Of a stretch of DNA of 64,000 bases, positions 8,298 to 15,592 are shown one piece after another. The translations under genes and the position numbers were made by a program. Source of the DNA: a virus; IMG/VR virus record IMGVR_UViG_3300044655_003531, positions 64,001-128,000 of that record. One strand, 5' to 3'. Position 1 is the first letter of the stretch. Each line of letters begins with the position of its first letter. The notes under the pieces are model-generated. The model worked only from the letters and a program-made list of their open reading frames with translations, did not search any database and was not told the origin of the DNA.

Positions 8298-10085
8298 TTA
8301 GATTTTATTTTGCAACCAGTTCTTACGAAGCTCTGAAGAATTACCGAAAGCCATTTCGAGCATTTGTTTAGATTTCTTATCTCCCACAATGGCAACTATT
8401 CTTTTATTTTTCATGACATAATCCCAATCGTCCAAAGATAGAGAACCTAAACCTTTAAGATATCTGATGTTGGACATTTTCTTCTTGGAGCTAGCCTCTT
8501 TATACTCCGCCAGAGAATAGAAATACTCTTTCTGCTTGTCACCAGAGGTAACCAAGGGTGTTTCTAGAATATAAAGCATACGTTTGGCAATAACCCAGGG
8601 AAACCAGTTGTGAAAGAGGGAGATGAGAAGGGAAGTAATGTGGGATCCATCAGGATCCTGATCGGTGGCGATAATGATTTTTTGGTAGGGGCATTGGCCT
8701 GAGTCTAATCCTGGGTCCAGATTCAGGATGTGCATCAATTCCAATATCTCTTTGTTATCTGAGAGGTCGGACAGATTTCTGGCGTTTTTGATCTTGCCTT
8801 TCAGTGCATAAACACCGTCCCGGGCAGGGCTTCTTTTCTGAAGAATACTGCCCATGGCCGATAGACCTTCAACAATAAAAATATTTTCTGCTACTCTAGA
8901 GTTAGGCGGAAAATACTTATGAGAGAATTTGATATTAATTGATTTTTTCTCTTTCCTGATTTTTTTGAGGGCCGTGTCTTTTTTTCTTTCTTCAACCTTA
9001 TCTCTGATTTTTTTGAAAAGAGGTGTGGAAAAAAATTTTTTGATTTGAGGTTCAAACGAATCAGTAATAAGCCTTTCAATCTCTTCCCGCTTTGTCACAT
9101 ATTTGGTTTTGTTCTGGTCCCCGAACTTTACTAAGGCGGGGGGTAGGTTCAGAATTAAGCAAAAATCGTAGAAGTGATGACCCAAAGAATCCTCGAGTTC
9201 TCCGTTGATGAGATCCAGAATAATCTTCTGGTGGATCCCTGTACACATGGCACTGTTTACAAAAGCTAACGACCCCGAATTCTCCGTTTTTTCCCAGATT
9301 AAAATTTCCCCCAGTGAATTCTTATAAGATAACTGGTGGAGAACATCGGTTGTAATATAAATTCTTTCGGGTCCCCAGTGAAACTCAATGTCGATTTTTC
9401 GGGTGTGAGCTTCAGATTCTAAGACTCTTTTCTTCAGAATCAGGATGGAATGAAGAATTTGGCGATCCCATCGGCACCCATCAAAAATTGTTTCTAAAGG
9501 CACAAAAGACACTGAAGTACCTAATTCTTCCGTCTGCCTGGGCAGAACCTCAGGTTTGCTGGATTTAAAATTCTTCCATTCCTGACGGTAGGATTCTTTA
9601 GTGTTAGTGGTGTGAATTGAAAAGAAAGATGACAGAGCATTGACTAAACTAACCCCCATTCCGTTGGTACCAATCAGAGTTTCAGAGGTGCCCTCATTGT
9701 CAAAATTAGAACCAGCTCTGAGCATAGAAACAGCAGTCTGGATGTTGCTCATTTTGCTCTTTTCGTTAATTTGAGATCCATCAACAAAACCTCCTCCGCT
9801 GTCAGTAATAGTCACTGAGTTTCGAATTGGATCCACAAAAACTTTTATCCAGGGCATGGATTTTTTCATGCGTTTGGCTTCATCCACACAGTTGGAAAAG
9901 ACTTCGTCAAAGAGTTTGTACATCCCAACTGAAATTTGTTTAGGGACCAGACAAATTTTATCGCTTTCTACCGAAGGAATCATTTCCTCCGATAACTTAA
10001 CGGAGCCAACGTAGATAGTAGGCCTTTTTAATATGTGCTCGAAGTCGCTAAGGACCTGGATTTTTTTGCTGGGTTGGATAGTCAT
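8298..10085 (-). CDS. DNA topoisomerase II large subunit (T4 gp39-like, GyrB/ParE-type)
   Basis: This is the ATPase and Toprim subunit of the phage type II topoisomerase. The GHKL ATPase domain shows NCVDEAKR, DSGGGFVDG and GTNGMGVSLVNALSS within residues 1-150. A transducer segment follows. The Toprim domain has FIVEGLSAMGS (about residue 406, catalytic Glu) and ATDQDPDGSHI (about 473, metal-binding DxD). The length of 595 is between T4 gp39 (516) and GyrB. It pairs with the gp52-like product at 2791-4155. No GATATATA box lies upstream, in keeping with early or middle expression. Confidence 0.93.
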   Translation of the reverse strand: MTIQPSKKIQVLSDFEHILKRPTIYVGSVKLSEEMIPSVESDKICLVPKQISVGMYKLFDEVFSNCVDEAKRMKKSMPWIKVFVDPIRNSVTITDSGGGFVDGSQINEKSKMSNIQTAVSMLRAGSNFDNEGTSETLIGTNGMGVSLVNALSSFFSIHTTNTKESYRQEWKNFKSSKPEVLPRQTEELGTSVSFVPLETIFDGCRWDRQILHSILILKKRVLESEAHTRKIDIEFHWGPERIYITTDVLHQLSYKNSLGEILIWEKTENSGSLAFVNSAMCTGIHQKIILDLINGELEDSLGHHFYDFCLILNLPPALVKFGDQNKTKYVTKREEIERLITDSFEPQIKKFFSTPLFKKIRDKVEERKKDTALKKIRKEKKSINIKFSHKYFPPNSRVAENIFIVEGLSAMGSILQKRSPARDGVYALKGKIKNARNLSDLSDNKEILELMHILNLDPGLDSGQCPYQKIIIATDQDPDGSHITSLLISLFHNWFPWVIAKRMLYILETPLVTSGDKQKEYFYSLAEYKEASSKKKMSNIRYLKGLGSLSLDDWDYVMKNKRIVAIVGDKKSKQMLEMAFGNSSELRKNWLQNKI

Positions 10086-10184
10086 GGTGTAGAAGTGTAA
10101 ATGTAAAACATAAATGCAATTGAAAGTCTTCTATGACAGAATTTTTTAAGGTTTCGAGGTGGTGCTATTCAGGGAGGTATAACA

Positions 10185-10193
10185 GATATATAA
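10185..10193 (+). promoter_or_regulatory. Putative late promoter box GATATATAA
   Basis: The box ends 3 nt before the GTG at 10197. The identical arrangement recurs before the next two paralogs, so box and start codon were duplicated together. Confidence 0.55.
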
Positions 10194-10196
10194 GGC

Positions 10197-11180
10197 GTGA
10201 AACACCTCCAATCCTTTTCCCTGTTCGAAGCTCGGAAGACTTCAGATCTGACCCAAAAGCAAAAGACTTTCCTGACCAAATACACGCAAGGGACCTGGTC
10301 GGTCAACCGACAGACCGGTCTGGTCGATGTGGAAGGAGATTTTGACTGTAGTTACAGCGGACTGAGGTCTCTATCGGGCATCTCGTTCGGACATGTCAGT
10401 GGGAATTTCTCCTGTGCCGGCAACGATCTGACCTCCCTGGCCGGGGCACCCCAGACGGTGGGTGGGTATTTCTCCTGCGACAACAACCAGCTGACCTCCC
10501 TGGTCGGGGCACCCCAGACGGTGTGTGGGAGTTTCTTCTGTCAAGGCAACCATCTGACCTCCCTGGCAGGGGCACCTCAGACGGTGGGTGGGGTTTTCGA
10601 CTGTTCCGGCAACCAGCTGACGACCCTGGCCGGGGCACCTCAGAAGGTAAATAGGAGTTTCGGCTGTTCCGGCAATCGACTGATCTCTCTGGCCGGGGCA
10701 CCTCAGACGGTGGGTGGGAATTTCTACTGCGACAACAACCAGCTGACCTCCCTGGTCGGGGCACCTCAGACGGTGGGTCGGGATTTCTGGTGTTCCCACA
10801 ACCGGCTGACGACCCTGGTCGGGGCACCTCAGACGGTGGGTGGGTATTTCTTCTGCGACTCTTTCAAACTCCGGAGTGGGGAATGGAATCCCCAGGGCTG
10901 GTTGGCCATTCTGGCCACTGGAGATAGAAAAGCCCGGAGGCTGATTGTGACCCTGCCCATGTTCGATGCCGGCTTCTGGCTGCAGAAACTGAAGGGAGAC
11001 TTGAAGAAAGACGGTCAGGTGCTTCTGCAGCTGGCAGACCTCTGGGATAAGTCAGGCTGGGAGGAGCAGAGACAGGAGATCGAACAGAGACTCAGTCCTG
11101 AGCAGCTTCGGGTCATCAAGGCCCTAAAGACCAAATTGGGCTACGTCAATCCCTGGAAAGACTTTGACGGGATTGTCTAG
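10197..11180 (+). CDS. LRR-like repeat protein, tandem copy 1 (7 GAPQ repeats), capsid-targeting-like N-terminus
   Basis: Function is unknown. The N-terminal tag (MKHLQSFSLFEA, possible cut after LFE) is followed by a conserved 45-residue region. Then come seven 21-residue repeats with consensus LTSLAGAPQTVGGxFxCxxNQ, which would build a leucine-rich solenoid with a Cys ladder. A helical C-terminal domain of about 110 residues contains FDAGFWLQKL and LSPEQLRVIKALKTKLGY. The GTG start is fixed by the box 3 nt upstream and by identity with the next two copies. The gene is clearly more GC-rich than its neighbours. Minus-strand open frames across it are shadows of the repeats. A surface-binding, assembly or head-packaged role are all possible. 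Confidence 0.8.
   Translation: MKHLQSFSLFEARKTSDLTQKQKTFLTKYTQGTWSVNRQTGLVDVEGDFDCSYSGLRSLSGISFGHVSGNFSCAGNDLTSLAGAPQTVGGYFSCDNNQLTSLVGAPQTVCGSFFCQGNHLTSLAGAPQTVGGVFDCSGNQLTTLAGAPQKVNRSFGCSGNRLISLAGAPQTVGGNFYCDNNQLTSLVGAPQTVGRDFWCSHNRLTTLVGAPQTVGGYFFCDSFKLRSGEWNPQGWLAILATGDRKARRLIVTLPMFDAGFWLQKLKGDLKKDGQVLLQLADLWDKSGWEEQRQEIEQRLSPEQLRVIKALKTKLGYVNPWKDFDGIV
10420..10860 (+). repeat. 63-bp tandem repeats (21-aa LRR-like units), copy 1
   Basis: Seven units of about 63 bp share a core resembling CTGGCCGGGGCACC followed by CAGACGGTGGGTGGG. Near-identity between units and across the three genes favours unequal recombination. Confidence 0.8.
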
Positions 11181-11181
11181 A

Positions 11182-11190
11182 GATATATAA
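11182..11190 (+). promoter_or_regulatory. Putative late promoter box GATATATAA
   Basis: The box starts 1 nt after the stop codon of copy 1 and ends 3 nt before the GTG of copy 2, so each paralog would have its own promoter. Confidence 0.55.
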
Positions 11191-11193
11191 GGC

Positions 11194-11976
11194 GTGAAAC
11201 ACCTCCAATCCTTTTCCCTGTTCGAAGCCCGGAAGACTTCAGGCCTGACCCAAAAGCAAAAGACTTTCCTGACCAAATACACGCAAGGGACCTGGTCGGT
11301 CAACCAGCAGACCGGTCTGGTCGATGTGAAAGGAGATTTTGACTGTAGTTACAAAAGACTGAAGTCTCTGCGGGGAATCTCGTTCGGACATGTCAGTGGG
11401 GATTTCTGGTGTTTCAGAAACCAGCTGACGACCCTGGCCGGGGCACCCCAGACGGTGGGTGGGAGTTTCTTCTGTGGCGGCAACCAGCTGAAGACCCTGG
11501 CCGGGGCACCCCAGACGGTGGGTGGGGATTTCTACTGTCAAGGCAACCAGCTGACTTCCCTGGTCGGGGCACCCCAGACGGTAAATGGGGATTTCTACTG
11601 TTTCAGAAACCAGCTGACGACCCTGGCCGGGGCACCCCAGACGGTGAGGGAGGGTTTCTACTGCGACTCTTTCGAAGTCCGAAGTGGGAAATGGAATCCC
11701 CAGGGCTGGACCGAGATTCTGGCCAAAAAAAATAGCAAAGCCCGGAGCCTGATTGTGATCCTGTTCGATGCCGGCTTCTGGCTGCAGAAACTGAAGGGAG
11801 ATCTGAAGAAAGACGGCCAGGTGCTCCTGCAGCTGGCAGACCTCTGGGATGAACCAGGCTGGGAGGAGCAGAGACAGAAGATCGAACAGAGACTCAGTCC
11901 TGAGCAGCTTCGGGTCATCAAGGCCCTAAAGACCAAATTGGGCTACGTCGATCCCTGGAAGGACGGGATTGTCTAG
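11194..11976 (+). CDS. LRR-like repeat protein, tandem copy 2 (4 GAPQ repeats)
   Basis: This is the shortest of the three tandem paralogs (260 residues). The N-terminal tag (MKHLQSFSLFEARKTS) and the following conserved region are nearly identical to copy 1, but there are only four full GAPQ repeats. The C-terminal domain has lost three residues (IVILFDAGFW instead of IVTLPMFDAGFW). Such length variation suggests repeat gain and loss by recombination. It starts 13 nt after copy 1 ends and carries its own GATATATAA box. The function is not known and is presumably shared with its neighbours. Confidence 0.8.
   Translation: MKHLQSFSLFEARKTSGLTQKQKTFLTKYTQGTWSVNQQTGLVDVKGDFDCSYKRLKSLRGISFGHVSGDFWCFRNQLTTLAGAPQTVGGSFFCGGNQLKTLAGAPQTVGGDFYCQGNQLTSLVGAPQTVNGDFYCFRNQLTTLAGAPQTVREGFYCDSFEVRSGKWNPQGWTEILAKKNSKARSLIVILFDAGFWLQKLKGDLKKDGQVLLQLADLWDEPGWEEQRQKIEQRLSPEQLRVIKALKTKLGYVDPWKDGIV
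11425..11660 (+). repeat. 63-bp tandem repeats, copy 2
   Basis: Four LRR-like units with the same core as in the flanking genes. Confidence 0.75.
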
Positions 11977-11977
11977 A

Positions 11978-11986
11978 GATATATAA
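11978..11986 (+). promoter_or_regulatory. Putative late promoter box GATATATAA
   Basis: The third repeat of the cassette; the box ends 4 nt before the GTG at 11991, one base more than in copies 1 and 2. Confidence 0.55.
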
Positions 11987-11990
11987 GGGC

Positions 11991-13094
11991 GTGAAACACC
12001 TCCAATCCTTTTCCCTGTTCGAAGCCCGGAAGACTTCAGATCTGACCCAAAAGCAAAAGACTTTCCTGACCAAATACACGCAAGGGACCTGGTCGGTCAA
12101 CCCAGAGACAGGGCTAGTGGATGTAAAGGGAAGTTTTGCTTGTGGGGGTAAAAGATTAAAGAGCTTACAGGGCATCTCGTTCGGACATGTCAGTGGGAAT
12201 TTCTACTGTTCCGTCAACCAGCTGACCTCCCTGGCAGGGGCACCCCAGAAGGTGAGTGGGGATTTCTCCTGTTTCAGAAACCAGCTGACCTCTCTGGTCG
12301 GGGCACCTCAGACGGTGGATGGGCATTTTTACTGTGGCGGCAACCGGCTGACGACCCTGGTCGGGGCACCCCAGACGGTGGATGGGGATTTAGACTGTTC
12401 CTACAACCAGCTGACGACCCTGGCCGGGGCACCTCAGACGATGGATGGGCATTTCTTCTGTTCCTACAACCAGCTGACGACCCTGGTCGGGGCACCTCAG
12501 ACGGTGGGTGGGTATTTCTCCTGTTCCAGAAACCAGCTGACCTCCCTGTCAGGGGCACCCCAGAAGGTGGGTGGGAATTTCTCCTGTTCCGGCAACCAGC
12601 TGACCTCCCTGGCAGGGGCACCCCAGACGGTGGATGGGTATTTCTCCTGTTCCTACAACCAGCTGACGACCCTGGCCGGGGCACCTCAGACGGTGGGTGG
12701 GAATTTCTACTGCGACAATAACCGGCTGACCTCCCTGGTCGGGGCACCACAGACGGTGGGTGGGATTCTCCGGTGCGACTCTTTCACACTCCAAAGTGGG
12801 GCATGGAATCCCCTGGGCTGGACCAAGATTCTGGCCACTGGAGATAGCGAAGCCCGGAGCCTGATTGTGACCCTGCCCATGTTCGATGCCGGCTTCTGGC
12901 TGCAGAAACTGAAGGGAGACCTGAAGAAAGACGGCCAGGTGCTCCTGCAGCTGGCAGACCTCTGGGATAAGTCAGGCTGGGAGGAGCAGAGACAGGAGAT
13001 CGAACAGAGACTCAGTCCTGAGCAGCTTCGGGTCATTAAGGCCCTGAAGACCAAATTGGGCTACGTCGATCCCTGGAAGGACGGGATTGTCTAG
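11991..13094 (+). CDS. LRR-like repeat protein, tandem copy 3 (9 GAPQ repeats)
   Basis: This is the longest paralog (367 residues, nine GAPQ repeats). It has the same start, tag (MKHLQSFSLFEA) and C-terminal domain as copies 1 and 2. A short stretch around 12108-12165 (ETGLVDVKGSFACGGKRLKSLQ) has drifted in codon use towards AT, unlike the same region in the other copies, which suggests a patchwork produced by gene conversion. Many unit positions vary at surface residues (YFSC, HFYC, DLDC, NFSC), which would change the face of the solenoid. The function is unknown. Confidence 0.8.
   Translation: MKHLQSFSLFEARKTSDLTQKQKTFLTKYTQGTWSVNPETGLVDVKGSFACGGKRLKSLQGISFGHVSGNFYCSVNQLTSLAGAPQKVSGDFSCFRNQLTSLVGAPQTVDGHFYCGGNRLTTLVGAPQTVDGDLDCSYNQLTTLAGAPQTMDGHFFCSYNQLTTLVGAPQTVGGYFSCSRNQLTSLSGAPQKVGGNFSCSGNQLTSLAGAPQTVDGYFSCSYNQLTTLAGAPQTVGGNFYCDNNRLTSLVGAPQTVGGILRCDSFTLQSGAWNPLGWTKILATGDSEARSLIVTLPMFDAGFWLQKLKGDLKKDGQVLLQLADLWDKSGWEEQRQEIEQRLSPEQLRVIKALKTKLGYVDPWKDGIV
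12225..12775 (+). repeat. 63-bp tandem repeats, copy 3
   Basis: Nine LRR-like units, the largest array of the three genes. Confidence 0.8.
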
Positions 13095-13112
13095 AGATAT
13101 AACATAGGTAAA

Positions 13113-13122
13113 GTATATATAG
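13113..13122 (+). promoter_or_regulatory. Putative late promoter box GTATATATAG
   Basis: A variant box ending 3 nt before the ATG at 13126. A second partial copy (AGATATAAC) at about 13095 looks like a remnant of the upstream cassette. Confidence 0.45.
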
Positions 13123-13125
13123 ATA

Positions 13126-14007
13126 ATGAAAGAAAAAATAAGAAGGATTCAAAACTTCAGAGATTTTAGCAACTTGAATAGTTCCTTTAATTTAGATTTA
13201 GTTCTGGAAAAAATGGGTCGAAGAAGCCCAGTTGAATTGGCAAATTTACTGGAAAAATCCATCAAAGGTCTAGGAACGGACGAAGAACTGTTGCTGAAAA
13301 CTTTATTAGAAATTCCTGATTTGAAAACTCTGGGGGAAATTGATGCCATTTTTGCTAAATTTCCAGCCGTTTATTCATATAGAAGTGTTGGATCCCTTAT
13401 TAATTCCGAGTTAGGTTTTTTTGATCAGAAAATAATCGATGAAATAAAAAAACACACGGATCAATTGAAAGTCACAAATGACTTCTTACAAAAACAAGAA
13501 GAATCTCGTTTGAAGGACGAAAAAGTTAGAAGAACCGCGGAAGAAAGCATTAAATTGCACGAGGGTATTAAATATCAAATTTACCGGGACTCTAGAAAAA
13601 ATCTATCAATTGGAATTGGAATGAATCTAGAAAGATCGGATGCAGATACCAGGTTAAAGGAAATTGGGGCCAATCCAAAATTAATCAGGTCGGGAAAAGA
13701 GAAATTGAATGACAGTCAAATTCAGATTCTGTTTAAAAAAGACGTGGATAAAGCTATCGAAGATGCCAAATCTCTGGTTCCTGATTTGGGTCAACAGCCC
13801 TTACCGGTACAATGTGTTTTGATAGAAATGGCATTCAACCTCGGAAAGTCGGGCCTGTCCGAATTCAAAAAATTCTTATCTCACATCCAAAACATGAATT
13901 ACAAATTGGCTTCCCAAGAGATGCTCAATTCAACCTGGGCCAAGCAAGTGGGGAACAGAGCAAAAGAGCTGGCCAAAAGAATTGAAACTTACGAAGTAAA
14001 AAAATAA
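13126..14007 (+). CDS. T4-type lysozyme (GH24) with annexin-like N-terminal region
   Basis: This is a muramidase that would cleave peptidoglycan. In the C-terminal domain (residues about 138-293) the catalytic triad matches T4 lysozyme in spacing: Glu146 (KLHEG), Asp155 (YRDS, +9) and Ser161 (LSIGIG, +6) where T4 has Thr26. The motif EMAFNLG fits the family as well. Residues 33-110 resemble one annexin repeat, with KGLGTDEELLLKTLL followed by NSELG; the acidic residue is about five positions further on than the classical spacing. The N-terminus (RIQNFRDFSNL) resembles the shared capsid tag but lacks a clear L-x-E. No signal peptide is present. It could be a virion-borne lysozyme or the endolysin. 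Confidence 0.8.
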   Translation: MKEKIRRIQNFRDFSNLNSSFNLDLVLEKMGRRSPVELANLLEKSIKGLGTDEELLLKTLLEIPDLKTLGEIDAIFAKFPAVYSYRSVGSLINSELGFFDQKIIDEIKKHTDQLKVTNDFLQKQEESRLKDEKVRRTAEESIKLHEGIKYQIYRDSRKNLSIGIGMNLERSDADTRLKEIGANPKLIRSGKEKLNDSQIQILFKKDVDKAIEDAKSLVPDLGQQPLPVQCVLIEMAFNLGKSGLSEFKKFLSHIQNMNYKLASQEMLNSTWAKQVGNRAKELAKRIETYEVKK

Positions 14008-14015
14008 AAAAAAAA

Positions 14016-14579
14016 ATGAAAATACTGAACTTCGGAGAATTTAGGGATCAGATCAGTGAAAATCTGCAATATCACCTCCAAAATGATCTGACTCTAGCCA
14101 CTAGCGTCTTTAGAATTGGCTCCGAAGCCTGGTACGGGGTAATAGATGAGACTAGACGCCTTTGGGAATCAAATTCGATTGAATTAGACGACGACGACAC
14201 TTTTTTGATTAGCACCGAACTGGGCCGAAGGGGAATCTTTGAAGGGAAAGAGGTGTGGCTGGATTTACCTCTCCCTGAAGAGGATCTGCACGAGGCAGAA
14301 TATAAGGGCAGGAAGGTTTCTCTGAACAAACCTTTCAGAACCCCGGGTGCTCCTAGAAAATTTGGGGTTTACACTAAAAACGAGTCTGGTAACGTCGTTC
14401 TAGTTAGATTCGGCCAGCCAGGTATGAGAATAAGAAATGACGATCCTCAGAGATCAAAATCTTTTAGAGCAAGACACAATTGTGATAACCCAGGTCCCAA
14501 ATGGAAAGCCAGATACTGGTCCTGTAACGTGTCAAGATACAGAAAACTACTGGGCATTAAATCTTCAAGTCCATGGTAG
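14016..14579 (+). CDS. Conserved phage protein with C-terminal SFRARHNCDNPGPKWKARYWSC motif domain, tagged N-terminus
   Basis: Function is unknown. The N-terminus (KILNFGEFRDQISE) fits the capsid-targeting tag with a possible cut after ISE. The C-terminal 80 residues contain GRKVSLNKPFRTPGAPRKF, VRFGQPGM and a Cys/Trp/Arg-rich end (FRARHNCDNPG...YWSC). As I recall, a similar end is found in head-related and unassigned proteins of many marine and freshwater phages. It follows the lysozyme gene by 8 nt and probably shares its late promoter. A structural or head-assembly role is likely but unproven. Confidence 0.65.
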   Translation: MKILNFGEFRDQISENLQYHLQNDLTLATSVFRIGSEAWYGVIDETRRLWESNSIELDDDDTFLISTELGRRGIFEGKEVWLDLPLPEEDLHEAEYKGRKVSLNKPFRTPGAPRKFGVYTKNESGNVVLVRFGQPGMRIRNDDPQRSKSFRARHNCDNPGPKWKARYWSCNVSRYRKLLGIKSSSPW

Positions 14580-14878
14580 AGTCTAGACCTTTTTCAGAAA
14601 AACAGATCGAGGAAAGCACCTACGAAAGATTCTTTTCTGCTAAAACAGACAGATCCGAACTTCATTGGCACATTGATCTAGAAGATCGATTGGTGAGGGC
14701 TCTCGAAGAAAACGACTGGTTGATTCAGTTGGACAACGATCTACCTCGGGAAATAGGGGAGCACGAATTACTTATTCCCCAAGGCGTGTGGCACAGACTG
14801 ATTCAGGGAACTTCCGATCTCAGGATCTCGGTCAAGAAACTGAATCGGAATTTGACGTCATTAGAGTCTGAATCCTGA
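14573..14878 (+). CDS. Small cupin-like conserved phage protein
   Basis: This 101-residue protein has LHWHIDLEDRLVRALEENDW and LLIPQGVWHRLI, the HxH...E and G-x-x-H pattern of a minimal cupin barrel. It could bind a metal ion. Related small proteins are widespread in phages with no known role. The ATG overlaps the end of the preceding gene (ATGGTAG), so the two are translationally coupled. Its 3' end runs 47 nt into the convergent thioesterase gene. Confidence 0.6.
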   Translation: MVESRPFSEKQIEESTYERFFSAKTDRSELHWHIDLEDRLVRALEENDWLIQLDNDLPREIGEHELLIPQGVWHRLIQGTSDLRISVKKLNRNLTSLESES

Positions 14879-15272
14879 TTCTAGCTCTTTCTGAAATAGG
14901 GATCGAATTACCGTCCTCGTCTATTCTAACAAATCTGATGTGGGTTCTTAGAATTAATCTCTGCTCACCCGTATAAACATTGTGGGCTCTAGCTTCAACA
15001 TAGAGAGTGATAGAGGAGTTTCCTATTTGTGATGGCAGCCCGTAAATTTTAAGCAACTGACCTTCTCGAGCTGGTTTTTCAAAGAAGCACTTATCAATGG
15101 AGACAGTCACCATTCGGGGAGTGTCGCACAACTGCATGGCGTATCCAGCAGCAGCAGCATCTATCCACTTCAGGAGCTGACCTCCGAACAAATTACCGTG
15201 AAATCCTAGATCTGATTTTTTTACTGGGTACATGGAAAGCATTTCCATGCTATGTAAAATCTTATCCTGCAT
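14832..15272 (-). CDS. Acyl-CoA thioesterase, hotdog fold
   Basis: This probably hydrolyses fatty acyl-CoA thioesters in the cytoplasm. The YciA/BACH-type signature is clear: N-x-x-G-N-L-F-G-G-Q-L-L-K-W-I-D-A-A-A-A followed by FEKPAREGQLLKIYG and VEARAHNVYTGEQRLI. The length (146) is that of a single hotdog domain. ATG 15272 is chosen because it overlaps the upstream TGA (TGATG), a coupling arrangement. An acyl-CoA thioesterase is unusual in a phage genome. It sits at the end of the nucleotide-metabolism block with a glycosyltransferase and an exported peptide, so it may alter host lipid or envelope metabolism. That last step is inference. Confidence 0.85.
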   Translation of the reverse strand: MQDKILHSMEMLSMYPVKKSDLGFHGNLFGGQLLKWIDAAAAGYAMQLCDTPRMVTVSIDKCFFEKPAREGQLLKIYGLPSQIGNSSITLYVEARAHNVYTGEQRLILRTHIRFVRIDEDGNSIPISERARIRIQTLMTSNSDSVS

Positions 15273-15586
15273 CAAAAAAGGAGCCAGACCAAATTAATCG
15301 CGGTAAACTTAGGATCAAAACCAAAAGCCACCTGTAGAACTACAAGGGATGACAAAATAACAATTCTTTTTTTGTTTAAAAATTTTTCTTTTTTAGGTTG
15401 CATATTTATATTCTTAGAAAAAATAGAATCGGACGGGACTAATGAACTTGAAGAAATAGTATATGCTAAAAGAGAATCCTCATTCTCTATAGGATTAACA
15501 ATTTCGCAAGAATCTACCGATTGTGCATTCGCCGAAAACACACAAGTGAACGCCAATAGGAATAAAGTCACTACAATTTTTTTCAT
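15272..15586 (-). CDS. Small exported protein with Bacteroidetes-type signal peptide
   Basis: This 104-residue protein is not recognised. An N-terminal signal peptide (MKKIVVTLFLLAFTCVFSANAQS) has the ANAQ ending common in Bacteroidetes. A second hydrophobic stretch lies near the C-terminus (IVILSSLVVLQVAFGF), so it could be anchored in the inner membrane with a short periplasmic domain. The stop codon overlaps the start of the thioesterase gene. A role at the envelope, such as lysis or exclusion, is possible. Confidence 0.6.
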   Translation of the reverse strand: MKKIVVTLFLLAFTCVFSANAQSVDSCEIVNPIENEDSLLAYTISSSSLVPSDSIFSKNINMQPKKEKFLNKKRIVILSSLVVLQVAFGFDPKFTAINLVWLLF

Positions 15587-15592
15587 AATTTT

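Noticed and set aside
10371-10827. Two long minus-strand frames opposite the LRR-like gene
   Set aside because: They are repetitive shadows of the 63-bp repeats, present opposite all three paralogs in the same way, without start signals.
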